Source of the DNA: Pseudomonadota bacterium
Lineage (GTDB): Bacteria > Chloroflexota > UBA5177
Length of the DNA stretch: 64,000 nt
NCBI GenBank assembly: GCA_021324655.1
Contig: JAJPIP010000039.1
Location: forward strand, 56,454-120,453
Direction: 5' to 3'
Part shown: positions 53,467 to 60,666 of the stretch, piece by piece
How the letters are laid out: each line of letters starts with the position of its first letter
Position numbering within the stretch: the first letter of the stretch is position 1
Made by a program: the position numbers and the translations under genes
Notes under the pieces: generated by a model
Told to the model about the DNA's origin: nothing
The model's input: the letters and a program-made list of their open reading frames with translations, nothing else
Database searches by the model: none

Positions 53467-53793
53467 CTAGCGCCCGGGGGCAGGATAGTGCACTCCACCT
53501 GCCTTCTTCAGCGCGTCAGTCATCTCCTGCATGGTGAACAACTCGGTGGTCCTGGTCGCCTTCAGATGACCCGGCGTCACGGCAGCAAGCACGATCGACA
53601 GCGCTGTCTTGGAGTCGGGCGCCTCAAAAATCACCACGCCGTCGTAGTCCCCGAAGCAGTAGTCAAGGGAGATAAAGGTCGCTCCCATCTGCTCGGCGAG
53701 GCCACGGAAGGCGGCTTCGCGGTCTGTTGGGTTCTTGACCATTGCCTGCCAGGCCTCAGGTGTGTACGCAAACTGGATCAGAAAGCGGGACAT
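53467..53793 (-). CDS. GYD-domain protein
   Basis: A 108-residue GYD-domain protein: FLIQFAYTPEAWQAMVKNPTDR, FISLDYCFGDYDGVVIFEAP (GDYD matches the family's GxYD), then VTPGHLKATRTTELFTMQEM. The fold is a dimeric ferredoxin-like barrel of unknown function. ATG 53793 is chosen because of AAGGAG eight bases upstream; the longer frame to 53856 lacks this. Confidence 0.88.
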   Translation of the reverse strand: MSRFLIQFAYTPEAWQAMVKNPTDREAAFRGLAEQMGATFISLDYCFGDYDGVVIFEAPDSKTALSIVLAAVTPGHLKATRTTELFTMQEMTDALKKAGGVHYPAPGR

Positions 53794-53969
53794 GGTTGTG
53801 GCTCCTTTCCAGCACCGTCTGCCTCGTACCATACTCCCGAGCCTGGGAGGCGTCAAATCTTGTCGCTAGAGTCGAGAGATCGCGCCATCGCAGACGCAAC
53901 GACCCGGAAAGGACTCCGCGCGTCCATAGTCGCCGGAGGTCCGGCAGATGGGACGCGACCGGGAGGAGA

Positions 53970-55016
53970 TCAGGGCCGATCGGTATTCAGTGTGGCGCGC
54001 TCTTCGTCCTGGATCTCTTCACAGAGGATGAGGCACTCCGTGCAGATGCGGGCGCCCGGCCCTGCGATCATCCGAGTGCCTTCTGCCTGCCGCTTCCCAC
54101 AAAAGCTGCATGTGACCGCCTGATCCTGGTCGGCAACCGAAAGTGACGCGTGCGCGGAGCCGGGCGTCTCGCCCGCTGCGAGGCGACCCGCCTGATCGAC
54201 GCAGCGCTCACAGATATCGACGTTTGGTCCAGCAATCAGGTGCACGGAATCGAGACCACTGCGACCACAGAAGGAGCAGGCTAATGCCGCTCGTTCGACG
54301 CGACGTCGCACGTGGTCATACCCGACGCCGAGCTCAGCCAGCATGCGGGCCGCCAGTCCTCCGCCCTCACCGGCGAGACCGAGGAGGAGGTGCTCGCTGC
54401 GAACATGCGTGCTGTGCAGCCGTTTCGCCTCGTGCCGGGCAAGCTGCAGCACCTTCTTCAGACGCGGGGTGACCGGGAGGGGCGGAGCCGGCGCGTTCTC
54501 TCCTCTGCCCATACGCACCTCGATGGAGTGACGCATGTGCTCGAGATCGGCCCCGAGGGCAGTGAGGGCCCGGGCGGCCAAACCGTGCTCGGCGCGGAGC
54601 AAGCCCAGCAGGAGATGTTCCGTGCCGATGTAGGAGTGATTCAGGGTGGCCGCTTCCTCCTGGGCATAGGACAGTGCTTCCCGCGCGTCGGGGTCGAACC
54701 GGTCAAGGAGCGATCGGCCGGGGTCCTCCGGCTTCCCGCCCGGCGTGCGCTCCTTCGCCGTCCGGCGGATGAGGCTCTGGACCAGATTGCGCGGCGTCGA
54801 TGCCGGCATGTGTCCTCCTCCCGTGACGATCTGATGAACCCGTTGGTGGCTCAGGTCAAGCGCATCCGCGATGTCCCGCATGGAGATGCCGAACGAATGG
54901 AGCCGCCTGATGGCCTGGTAATACTCCACGCGCGTGCGCTCTGCATCGGCTTCCAGGCCGGCGAGCCGCTTCCGAATGGCTTGTGCTTCGTGGAGAAGCG
55001 TCTCGTCGGTACCCAC
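53970..55016 (-). CDS. HTH + double ClpN + two ClpX-type zinc fingers
   Basis: A 348-residue protein of unusual architecture. Residues ~10-65 form a helix-turn-helix (LHSFGISMRDIADALDLSHQ). Residues ~100-245 hold two Clp_N repeats (ALSYAQEEAATLNHSYIGTE and ARHEAKRLHSTHVRSEHLLL). The C-terminus has two C4 zinc fingers of the ClpX N-domain type: CSFCGRSG...ICERC and CSFCGKRQ...ICTECLILCEEI. There is no AAA+ ATPase. It may be a DNA-binding adaptor or decoy for the Clp protease (inference). GTG 55016 has no ribosome site; an inverted repeat adjoins it. Confidence 0.8.
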   Translation of the reverse strand: MGTDETLLHEAQAIRKRLAGLEADAERTRVEYYQAIRRLHSFGISMRDIADALDLSHQRVHQIVTGGGHMPASTPRNLVQSLIRRTAKERTPGGKPEDPGRSLLDRFDPDAREALSYAQEEAATLNHSYIGTEHLLLGLLRAEHGLAARALTALGADLEHMRHSIEVRMGRGENAPAPPLPVTPRLKKVLQLARHEAKRLHSTHVRSEHLLLGLAGEGGGLAARMLAELGVGYDHVRRRVERAALACSFCGRSGLDSVHLIAGPNVDICERCVDQAGRLAAGETPGSAHASLSVADQDQAVTCSFCGKRQAEGTRMIAGPGARICTECLILCEEIQDEERATLNTDRP

Positions 55017-55019
55017 ACC

Positions 55020-55035
55020 GTCTAGTGTACTAGAC
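55020..55035 (-). promoter_or_regulatory. Inverted repeat at the start of the ClpN/zinc-finger gene
   Basis: GTCTAGT and ACTAGAC form perfect 7-bp arms around a 2-nt centre (16 bp), four bases from the GTG start. On the minus strand TACACT inside it can serve as a -10, giving a leaderless transcript. It is a natural candidate operator for the protein's own HTH. Confidence 0.5.
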
Positions 55036-55383
55036 AGACTATGAGCCGCCTATGATCGTAGAGAGCCCCTGGCAGACGTCACGACTGACCCACCAGTTCA
55101 CGACCACAGGGAAGGTGATGCGCTGAGTCAGAGCGCCCTGGTCAACACCATGCCCGGCTCGCCGTCCTGCACAGACTCGCCACCACGCTCCCATCCGCAC
55201 GCCTCGTAGCATGCCACGGCGTGCTCTGTGAACACCCACAGCCTCTCGACAGCCTGTGCGTGCGCGAACGACTCGGTTGTCCAGTTAGTTCGACCTGTCG
55301 CGGACGAGGGTGACCAGGGGCCTCACGTGGGCACTCCCCTGGACCTGTCGGTCGCCCCCAGGTTCATGTCGCTTGCGCCCCGG
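55036..55383. other. Gene-free interval
   Basis: No convincing gene, RNA or repeat was found in these 348 bases. It must contain the promoter of the ClpN/zinc-finger gene and the 3' end of the peptidase transcript. Confidence 0.5.
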
Positions 55384-56049
55384 CTAGGAGGGAAACAGCT
55401 TCCAGTGCCCCTCTGAGATGACCTCGACGGTGCCGTCGGCCACTTTGATCGCGGTCTCGTCGTCGATTGCATAGGCCGGACCGCCGAGTCCAGCCGCCCA
55501 TCGTTCCGCGTCGGCCAGGGTGTTCTCCGGCAGCATCTCGTGATCCAGGTGCGGGAAGATCGAGAAATCAACCAGCCCCAGCGTCGCATCGCCTCCGTTG
55601 GGTGACTTCCACTGGACGAAGTCCTCCCCGATGCGGGGCGTCAGCACCATGCTCCCGGCGCTGAATCCGACGTAGACCGCGCGCAGCGACGGCAGGAGGT
55701 CCGCCAGCCCGGACTGCCGCATCCAGTGGCACAGGTACGTCGCCTCGCCGCCATTCACCAGCAGCACGTCGGTCTCCTGGACCCAGGGAACCCACCGCGC
55801 TTTGTCGATGCTGGGCAGCGCGGTGAGCTCCAGCACGCCCAGGGACTTCCACCCCAACTCGCACATCGGTTGGGCAGACTGGCCGCTGATGAACCGCCAT
55901 ACCCCGCCGGGACTGGACATGGGTTGCCCGTATGCCGCGGTGGGGATGCAAAGGGCGTTGGCCTCGGCAATCGGCTTGCCCAGCAGGTCAACCAGAGCGT
56001 CCTGGATGCTCGTGTTCTTGATGCCCGCGGACGTGAGAAGTAACTTCAT
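55384..56049 (-). CDS. Peptidase S51 (dipeptidase E-like)
   Basis: A 221-residue protein of the type-1 glutamine-amidotransferase-like S51 family. TDVLLVNGGEATYLCHWMRQSG precedes the nucleophile elbow AVYVGFSAGSMVLTPRIGE (serine at ~132), and FSIFPHLDHEMLP carries the catalytic histidine, with YAIDDETAIKV near the end. Members cleave Asp-X dipeptides or cyanophycin fragments. Start at 56049 ATG. Unlinked to an operon. Confidence 0.88.
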   Translation of the reverse strand: MKLLLTSAGIKNTSIQDALVDLLGKPIAEANALCIPTAAYGQPMSSPGGVWRFISGQSAQPMCELGWKSLGVLELTALPSIDKARWVPWVQETDVLLVNGGEATYLCHWMRQSGLADLLPSLRAVYVGFSAGSMVLTPRIGEDFVQWKSPNGGDATLGLVDFSIFPHLDHEMLPENTLADAERWAAGLGGPAYAIDDETAIKVADGTVEVISEGHWKLFPS

Positions 56050-56351
56050 GATGCCTCTCCTGGTCGTTGCAATCGGGGCCGACGGTCTCCCTCATCCGCG
56101 CTCGCCCCGTCCCGGGCAGCATATCAAAGAGTGTTCGTCTGGCAGATCCCGGACGCTGCGTCAGAGCCACGGGGAGTTGCGCGCGCTACCAAGGGTCTGC
56201 GCGGCGGCCGGCCGCGTAGACCCGCGAGACCCAAACGCACCGCGTCGAGGCCCAGCGCCGGGACGGCGACCCCAGCCAGCACGCCAAACAGGAGCAAAGC
56301 ACTCCGACTGCTCCCTCCAGACCCTCCGTGGTGGCCCGTGCCGGAAAGTCG

Positions 56352-56490
56352 CTAACTGCCGAGCGCTTTGAGGGCGTCCCAGGACCCCTTCGCCGTCTTC
56401 ACATCGGTCTCCGAGACCAGCAGATAGCGCCACACGGCACCCACCCGGGGATCGGCGCTGACGTGATTGGCCCAGCGCCGGGCGGCGTGA
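56352..56490 (-). pseudogene. C-terminal fragment of a restriction-enzyme-like protein
   Basis: On the minus strand a frame reads HAARRWANHVSADPRVGA, then VWRYLLVSETDVKTAKGS and WDALKALGS before a stop. The pattern AARxWAN...WRYLLVSETDVK-A-GSW-AL resembles the extreme C-terminus of type III restriction/helicase subunits; this is from memory, not a search. The similarity ends where repeat copy B begins, so the rest of the gene appears lost. Confidence 0.45.
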
Positions 56491-56582
56491 CGACCAGCCC
56501 GGTTTGGTCTACGCCGGCGTCAGGCTGGCCGGCACTCGGGCCGGCCACGACCACCCGGCGATGCCCATAATGCACGAGTCCT
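56485..56582 (+). repeat. 98-bp dispersed repeat, copy B
   Basis: Gap-free partner of 3655-3752 with 8 mismatches in 98 bases. It carries the same central hairpin (TGGCCGGC...GCCGGCCA). Its left edge falls at the truncation point of the restriction-enzyme-like fragment, suggesting that the unit inserted or recombined there. Confidence 0.85.
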
Positions 56583-56738
56583 GGCAGCTATCGCGACGGG
56601 GATACCCACTACAGAGCGAAACCGGGTATACTTCTCATAGTATGTACAGTCTTGCGCCCGCTGGTTTTACTGATTGCACTTGGGTAGTCTTCCAGCTCGT
56701 TCAGACCGTGACTTACAGAACAGTTGGAAGGTATGACC

Positions 56739-57062
56739 ATGACCGATAGAACCTTGACCTGCGCCCAGTGCGGCCAGGATTTCACTTTTAGCTCGGAGGA
56801 TCAGCAGTACCACGCCGAGCGTGGCTACCAGGATCCGAAGCGCTGTCCGACGTGCCGGGCCGAGAGGCGAGCCAGCCGGGGCGACTCCGGTGGCTCCTAC
56901 GGCGGGAGTTCGTACTCCAGCGGGTATGACCGCCCGCAGCGGCAGATGTTCTCGGCGACGTGCTCTCGCTGCGGAAAAGAAGCCCTGGTGCCGTTTGAGC
57001 CCCGTGGGGACAAGCCGGTGTACTGCTCCGATTGCTACCAGCCGCGTCAATCGCGCTGGTAG
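56739..57062 (+). CDS. Zinc-ribbon protein (CxxC-x-CxxC)
   Basis: A 107-residue protein with two zinc ribbons: LTCAQCGQDFTFSSEDQQYH...GYQDPKRCPTCRAERR at the start (the widespread 'zinc-ribbon domain' family) and CSRCGKEALVPFEPRGDKPVYCSDCYQPR at the end, joined by a Gly/Ser/Tyr-rich linker. GGAAGG lies seven bases before ATG 56739 (an upstream ATG at 56733 is possible). A strong terminator follows. Such proteins are thought to bind nucleic acids or proteins. Confidence 0.85.
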   Translation: MTDRTLTCAQCGQDFTFSSEDQQYHAERGYQDPKRCPTCRAERRASRGDSGGSYGGSSYSSGYDRPQRQMFSATCSRCGKEALVPFEPRGDKPVYCSDCYQPRQSRW

Positions 57063-57085
57063 GCGTCCGCTCCGCAAGGACATCC

Positions 57086-57117
57086 AGCCCGCTTCCTCTG
57101 GTGAGGAAGCGGGCTTT
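57086..57117 (+). terminator. Rho-independent terminator
   Basis: A perfect 13-bp stem (AGCCCGCTTCCTC with GAGGAAGCGGGCT), loop TGGT, then TTTGT. It lies 24 bases after the stop of the zinc-ribbon gene, a textbook intrinsic terminator. Confidence 0.85.
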
Positions 57118-57299
57118 GTCCATCCGCGCCGCGTGTCGTCTCGCGGCGTTTATACTTGACGAGAGCCTGGCAGATGTCGGTCTGCAGGCCGCCTGGGATG
57201 GGCCGCGGCACGCGGTGATGTGCCCGTCGCAGGCGATTCCGCCACTGTGCCTTCTGTTGTCCGCACAGAAGCTCCACTGGACAGCAGGAGACAGAGACC

Positions 57300-57674
57300 A
57301 TGAGCTTTTCGACCGGCCGGCCGGCATCTCGGCGCGTTCCCGAGAACTTCGCTGACGACCCAAGACCGGGCGCCAGCGGGTATGTGTACTGTAAGGGCTG
57401 CGGCACGCCGCTCGAGAGCCGTGCCCGCTTCACCCGCTCCCGCCCGACCGTCACCGTCATGATGTGTGACTCGTGCCGCGAGCGGCATGGACACGACCTC
57501 ATCCCGGTAGCGGGTTCGGCGACTTTCTGCTACCGCTGCGGCGGGCCGGACGAGATATTCGTCACCACAGGTATCTGGCCGGAAACGCATCACGTCTGTC
57601 CTCGCTGCCTTCCGGACCGCGCGGCACGCTATCGCAGCGGGAACTTTGCCCCGCCGGAACCCGACGCCCCGTAG
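57300..57674 (+). CDS. Treble zinc-ribbon-like protein
   Basis: A 124-residue protein with four CxxC-type pairs: YVYCKGCGTPLE, MMCDSCRERHGHD, FCYRCGGPDEIFVT and HVCPRCLPDRAARY. The spacing suggests two zinc ribbons. AGGAG precedes the ATG. The unusual density of metal-binding pairs and the basic surface suggest nucleic-acid or protein binding. It lies between the terminator and a minus-strand cryptic operon and converges with it. Confidence 0.7.
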   Translation: MSFSTGRPASRRVPENFADDPRPGASGYVYCKGCGTPLESRARFTRSRPTVTVMMCDSCRERHGHDLIPVAGSATFCYRCGGPDEIFVTTGIWPETHHVCPRCLPDRAARYRSGNFAPPEPDAP

Positions 57675-57701
57675 CCGGTGGCCGGCTCGGCGGCACGTGC
57701 C

Positions 57702-57920
57702 CTAATCGGAGACCCAATCTCTCGCGCCGCCCGACATCGTCAGCCGGATGACTTCTACATCCGCGCGCAGTAGCTTCTCGCGGCAGAAAGGCGGCGGCAG
57801 CCAACCGATCGTCGTCTTGATGCGCCCCTCCCGGGCAAACCGGCGCAGCGCGTCCTCCGTGTATCCCACGCGTTGTGACGCTTCTTTGTATGTCATCCAT
57901 CGGCTCTGCTTGCGTGACAT
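57702..57920 (-). CDS. Excisionase-like small HTH protein
   Basis: A 72-residue protein with a MerR/excisionase-like helix-turn-helix: WMTYKEASQRVGYTEDALRRF then AREGRIKTTIGWLPPPF. GGAGG is seven bases upstream of the ATG. It is the third gene of a tight minus-strand trio with 57949-58224 and 58221-58520. Small HTH proteins like this act as directionality factors or repressors in mobile elements, but no integrase lies nearby. Confidence 0.6.
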   Translation of the reverse strand: MSRKQSRWMTYKEASQRVGYTEDALRRFAREGRIKTTIGWLPPPFCREKLLRADVEVIRLTMSGGARDWVSD

Positions 57921-57948
57921 CCAGTGACCTCCTGCGTGACGGAGTCGC

Positions 57949-58224
57949 CTACGAGGGAACGCGCCGGGACGCGAGCAGGAGGCGCAGCTCGGCGACATTC
58001 AGCCGCACGCCGTGCCGCTGGGCGATGCCCCGAATAATCTCCTCGGGCGTCTCGCCTCGCCGCACTCCCGCCTGCGCCGCCTGGAGCACGGTATCTCCGA
58101 CGCGCGCGTAGACATCATTCGATGGTCTGCCAACCGGACGCTGCGCCGCCGGATCGTCCCCTTGCTCCTTCGCCGCGTCCTGCGCTTGTCGTCTGCGCTC
58201 GTCCAGATCAATTGGTTCAGTCAC
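57949..58224 (-). CDS. Small hypothetical protein, cryptic operon gene 2
   Basis: A 91-residue soluble protein: a highly charged N-terminus (DERRRQAQDAAKEQGDDP), then RPSNDVYARVGDTVLQAAQA and GETPEEIIRGIAQRHGVRLN, which look helical. There is no known domain. Its start overlaps the stop of the upstream gene by 4 bases. It precedes the excisionase-like gene by 29 bases. Confidence 0.6.
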   Translation of the reverse strand: MTEPIDLDERRRQAQDAAKEQGDDPAAQRPVGRPSNDVYARVGDTVLQAAQAGVRRGETPEEIIRGIAQRHGVRLNVAELRLLLASRRVPS

Positions 58225-58520
58225 GATGCCTCCCTCGGCACGATGGTGAAGAGCAAGTCCGGCTTCCCGGGATGCTCGGTTTCTCTCGCGTGCAGGATTC
58301 GCGTGTCCATTTCGACCACGACCGGCAGGTCGGGATCAAACGCCTCATTCCGCCGGACGCCCGCTCTGTCATCGGACCGATGTGGCCGCCATCCGTCCAT
58401 AATCTCGACCATCCGATGCGCGTCGCGCGTGACACCGTCGGTGTCCAGAAAGCAGCGGTCCGCGAAATCATGGACGACGGCTCGCAGCGGCCGCGTCGTT
58501 TCCTCCGCTTGACCGCCCAT
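58221..58520 (-). CDS. Small hypothetical protein, cryptic operon gene 1
   Basis: A 99-residue protein, with ATG 58520 chosen because the well-structured part begins there (MGGQAEETTRPLRAVVHDFA, then MVEIMDGWRPHRSD and LPVVVEMDTRILHARE). The longest frame starts at 58589. Codon choice is normal for the region. Its stop overlaps the next start by 4 bases. No family is recognised. Confidence 0.5.
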   Translation of the reverse strand: MGGQAEETTRPLRAVVHDFADRCFLDTDGVTRDAHRMVEIMDGWRPHRSDDRAGVRRNEAFDPDLPVVVEMDTRILHARETEHPGKPDLLFTIVPREAS

Positions 58521-58907
58521 ATCCAGCCGGGACGCGGACCTTTGATTCTCGCTACGCCCTACAGCAACAGTTCGCGGCATTGCATGCACTCCATGAGAGC
58601 CACCGCCTCAGAGCCGTCGACGTAGAGGCGCTTCGGCGGCACCACGGACATAGATGGCTCGGTACAGCCGCGATGCTGCCCCTCAATCAGGGACGTCTAC
58701 ATCAGTATAGGTCCGCCGGCTGCCACGGAAATAACGGCGCGGCCAATCCCGGCCGGGGCGCGCGTATAGACTGGGCAGGACAGGTGGACTCAAGACGACA
58801 TTGCCGGCGTCCGGCAGGACAGACCTGACCGCGCCATGCCATGGTTAGCGAGAGTGCGGGAAGGACCTGACAATGCACGGCGCGCGAGACGAAGAGAAGG
58901 AATAGAT
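58521..58907. other. Gene-free interval upstream of IF-1
   Basis: No gene is supported. The stretch between the cryptic operon start and the IF-1 ATG should hold two divergent promoters. TATAGA near 58770 is a possible -10 for IF-1, but no good -35 was paired with it. Confidence 0.4.
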
Positions 58908-59201
58908 ATGCGCAAGAAACGACCGTTTCGTCCCGGGATCAAGAAGAGCGACGCCGGCAAGAGGCGCCGCACCCTCGCAGAGCCCGCGCCGTCCGACAAC
59001 CTCGCCATGCCGGCGATGGTGAAGGAAGTGCTCGGCAACGGACAGTTTCGCGTCGAGCTGGACAACGGGCATAGCGTGCTGGGCCATATTTCAGGGAAGA
59101 TGCGCAAGAACTACATCCGCATCACGCAGGGCGATCGGGTCACGGTCGAGCTGTCTCCGTACGACCTCGAGCGGGGCCGTATCACGTTTCGAGAGCGTTA
59201 G
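58908..59201 (+). CDS. infA: Translation initiation factor IF-1 with basic N-terminal extension
   Basis: A 97-residue protein. The OB-fold of IF-1 occupies residues ~30-97: [19 protein letters not shown], then [20 protein letters not shown] and [20 protein letters not shown], a very good match. Normal IF-1 is about 72 residues; the extra ~25 are lysine/arginine-rich ([20 protein letters not shown]). AAGGA lies seven bases upstream of the ATG. It is not in a ribosomal operon here, so this may be a second, specialised copy. IF-1 binds the 30S A-site. Confidence 0.9.
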   Translation: MRKKRPFRPGIKKSDAGKRRRTLAEPAPSDNLAMPAMVKEVLGNGQFRVELDNGHSVLGHISGKMRKNYIRITQGDRVTVELSPYDLERGRITFRER

Positions 59202-59341
59202 GGCGCGCGTCCGGGATCATCGCGGGCCCCGTGAGCTGAAACGCGGCCGGCCATCCCGGCCGGCTATCCTGGGCCGGGAACGCCGCCGGCTTCCGGTGGC
59301 GTCTCGCCCCCACGGCAGCGCCTGCTTGCGACAGCCACGCC

Positions 59342-59400
59342 GGCCCGCGCACCGGTCGGTGGCCGGCCCGCGCACCGGTCGGTGGCCGGCCCGAGCCGGC
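59342..59400. repeat. 23-bp tandem repeat, about 2.5 copies
   Basis: Two identical 23-bp units (59342-59364 and 59365-59387), each starting GGCCCGCGCACCGGTCGG, plus a partial third. GC-rich, near the end of the decayed fragment. Possibly produced by slippage. Confidence 0.75.
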
Positions 59401-59411
59401 GTGACGATCAT

Positions 59412-59600
59412 TCACGCCGGATCGCGAACGCAGTAGAGCGGGAAGCTGTCTTCGCCGCGCTGCGCCTCGCCGGCGAGCTCGACGCCCCGGACGCGCCGGT
59501 GAGACACGGCGCCGTCCATGTCGGCTACCTCAAACGCGACATGCCAGATCGCCGGCCGTCCCTTTCGTTGCCTGGGCAGGACGGCCTGCCGGCGATGATC
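59412..59600 (-). pseudogene. Fragment of a VOC/glyoxalase-family protein
   Basis: The minus-strand frame reads AIWHVAFEVADMDGAVSH, then RRVRGVELAGEAQRG and DSFPLYCVRDPA before a stop. This is the half-module of a vicinal-oxygen-chelate protein (W-HVAFEV-DMD-AV--L---G). The other half and a start codon are missing. It lies in the leader of the moxR gene, antisense to it. Confidence 0.5.
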
Positions 59601-59685
59601 AGTTCGCGCCGTCCCACAATGAGGCGACCAAGAGATAGCGTAGCATTGGAACACAGCAACCTTCGGAGCGAGGGGAAGGATCTCG

Positions 59686-60666
59686 ATGAGTCTTCCGGCA
59701 ACGGCGGAGGCGCTCACCCGCTTCGCCGATAACGGACAGCGCCTCCTGGACACGATCGGTTCGGTCGTTCTGGGGCAGGATGAGGTGGTGCGGCAGGTCG
59801 TGCTCACCCTCCTGGCCGGCGGCCACGTGCTGCTGGAAGGAGTCCCGGGCGTGGGCAAGACGCTCCTGGTCCGAACCCTGGCCGCGTCGCTCGACGCCGA
59901 CTACGCCCGTATCCAGTTCACGCCCGACCTCATGCCGGCCGATATCACGGGGACGATGATGCTGCGCGACGATGAAGGTGGCCGCAGCTTCGTGTTCCAG
60001 CCGGGACCCCTCTTTGGCAATGTGATCCTGGCCGACGAGATCAACCGCGCCACCCCGAAGACGCAGAGCGCTCTGCTCGAGGCGATGCAGGAGCAAACCG
60101 TGACGGTGGGCGACAGGACGCGGCTGCTGCCGCAACCGTTCTTCGTGCTCGCCACGCAGAATCCCCTGGAGATGGAAGGGACGTATCCCCTCCCCGAAGC
60201 CCAGCTCGACCGCTTCTTGCTCAAGGTCGTCGTCCCGTTCCCGTCGCCGGAGAGTCTGCGTGCCATCGGCCTGCAGACCGTCGGTCCGGAACCACAGGTC
60301 GTCCCGGTGCTGGATCGCGACACCATCCTGGAGATGATCGACGCGGCACGGACGGTCCCTATCGCCGGGCCGGTGATGGATCACGCCATCGCCCTCCTGC
60401 TCGCGACACGCCCCGAAAGCAGCCGGATCGACCTGATCCGGAAGTACGTCCACGCCGGCGCCGGCCCCCGCGGGCTCCAGGCGATGCTGCGCGCCTCCCA
60501 GGTGCGGGCCCTGCTGGACGGCCGGTACCACGTCTCCACCGAGGACGTGCGCGCCCTCGCCGTTCCGGCGCTGCGTCACCGCCTCTTGTTGACCTTCGAA
60601 GCCCAGGCCGACGGCATCGTCCCGGAGACTCTTCTGGAGTACGTGCTGGACGCCACCGCGCCGTGA
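59686..60666 (+). CDS. MoxR-family AAA+ ATPase
   Basis: A 326-residue MoxR chaperone-type ATPase. The Walker A GVPGVGKT is at ~residues 51-58, Walker B VILADEINRATPKTQSALLEAMQE (~115-135), sensor 1 FVLATQNP and the AAA lid follow. MoxR proteins act with von Willebrand/DUF58 partners to insert metals or remodel complexes. ATG 59686; the stop overlaps the DUF58 start by 4 bases. Confidence 0.93.
   Translation: MSLPATAEALTRFADNGQRLLDTIGSVVLGQDEVVRQVVLTLLAGGHVLLEGVPGVGKTLLVRTLAASLDADYARIQFTPDLMPADITGTMMLRDDEGGRSFVFQPGPLFGNVILADEINRATPKTQSALLEAMQEQTVTVGDRTRLLPQPFFVLATQNPLEMEGTYPLPEAQLDRFLLKVVVPFPSPESLRAIGLQTVGPEPQVVPVLDRDTILEMIDAARTVPIAGPVMDHAIALLLATRPESSRIDLIRKYVHAGAGPRGLQAMLRASQVRALLDGRYHVSTEDVRALAVPALRHRLLLTFEAQADGIVPETLLEYVLDATAP

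Larger units (their letters stand above)
56050..56738. other. Intergenic zone with degenerate sequence
   Basis: This 689-base gap has no intact gene. It holds a restriction-enzyme-like C-terminal fragment (56352-56490), repeat copy B (56485-56582) and, further on, TATACT at about 56626, a possible -10 for the zinc-ribbon gene. Confidence 0.5.
59202..59685. other. Degenerate interval
   Basis: There is no intact gene in this 484-base stretch. It contains a GC-rich hairpin zone near 59250-59275, a 23-bp tandem repeat (59342-59400) and a decayed glyoxalase-like fragment on the minus strand. Confidence 0.6.

Noticed and set aside
55036..57180. Similarity between 55053-55082 and 57149-57176 (GAGAGC...CTGGCAGA-GTC)
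   Set aside because: It needs a 2-base gap and covers only ~28 bases; judged chance until seen in more copies.
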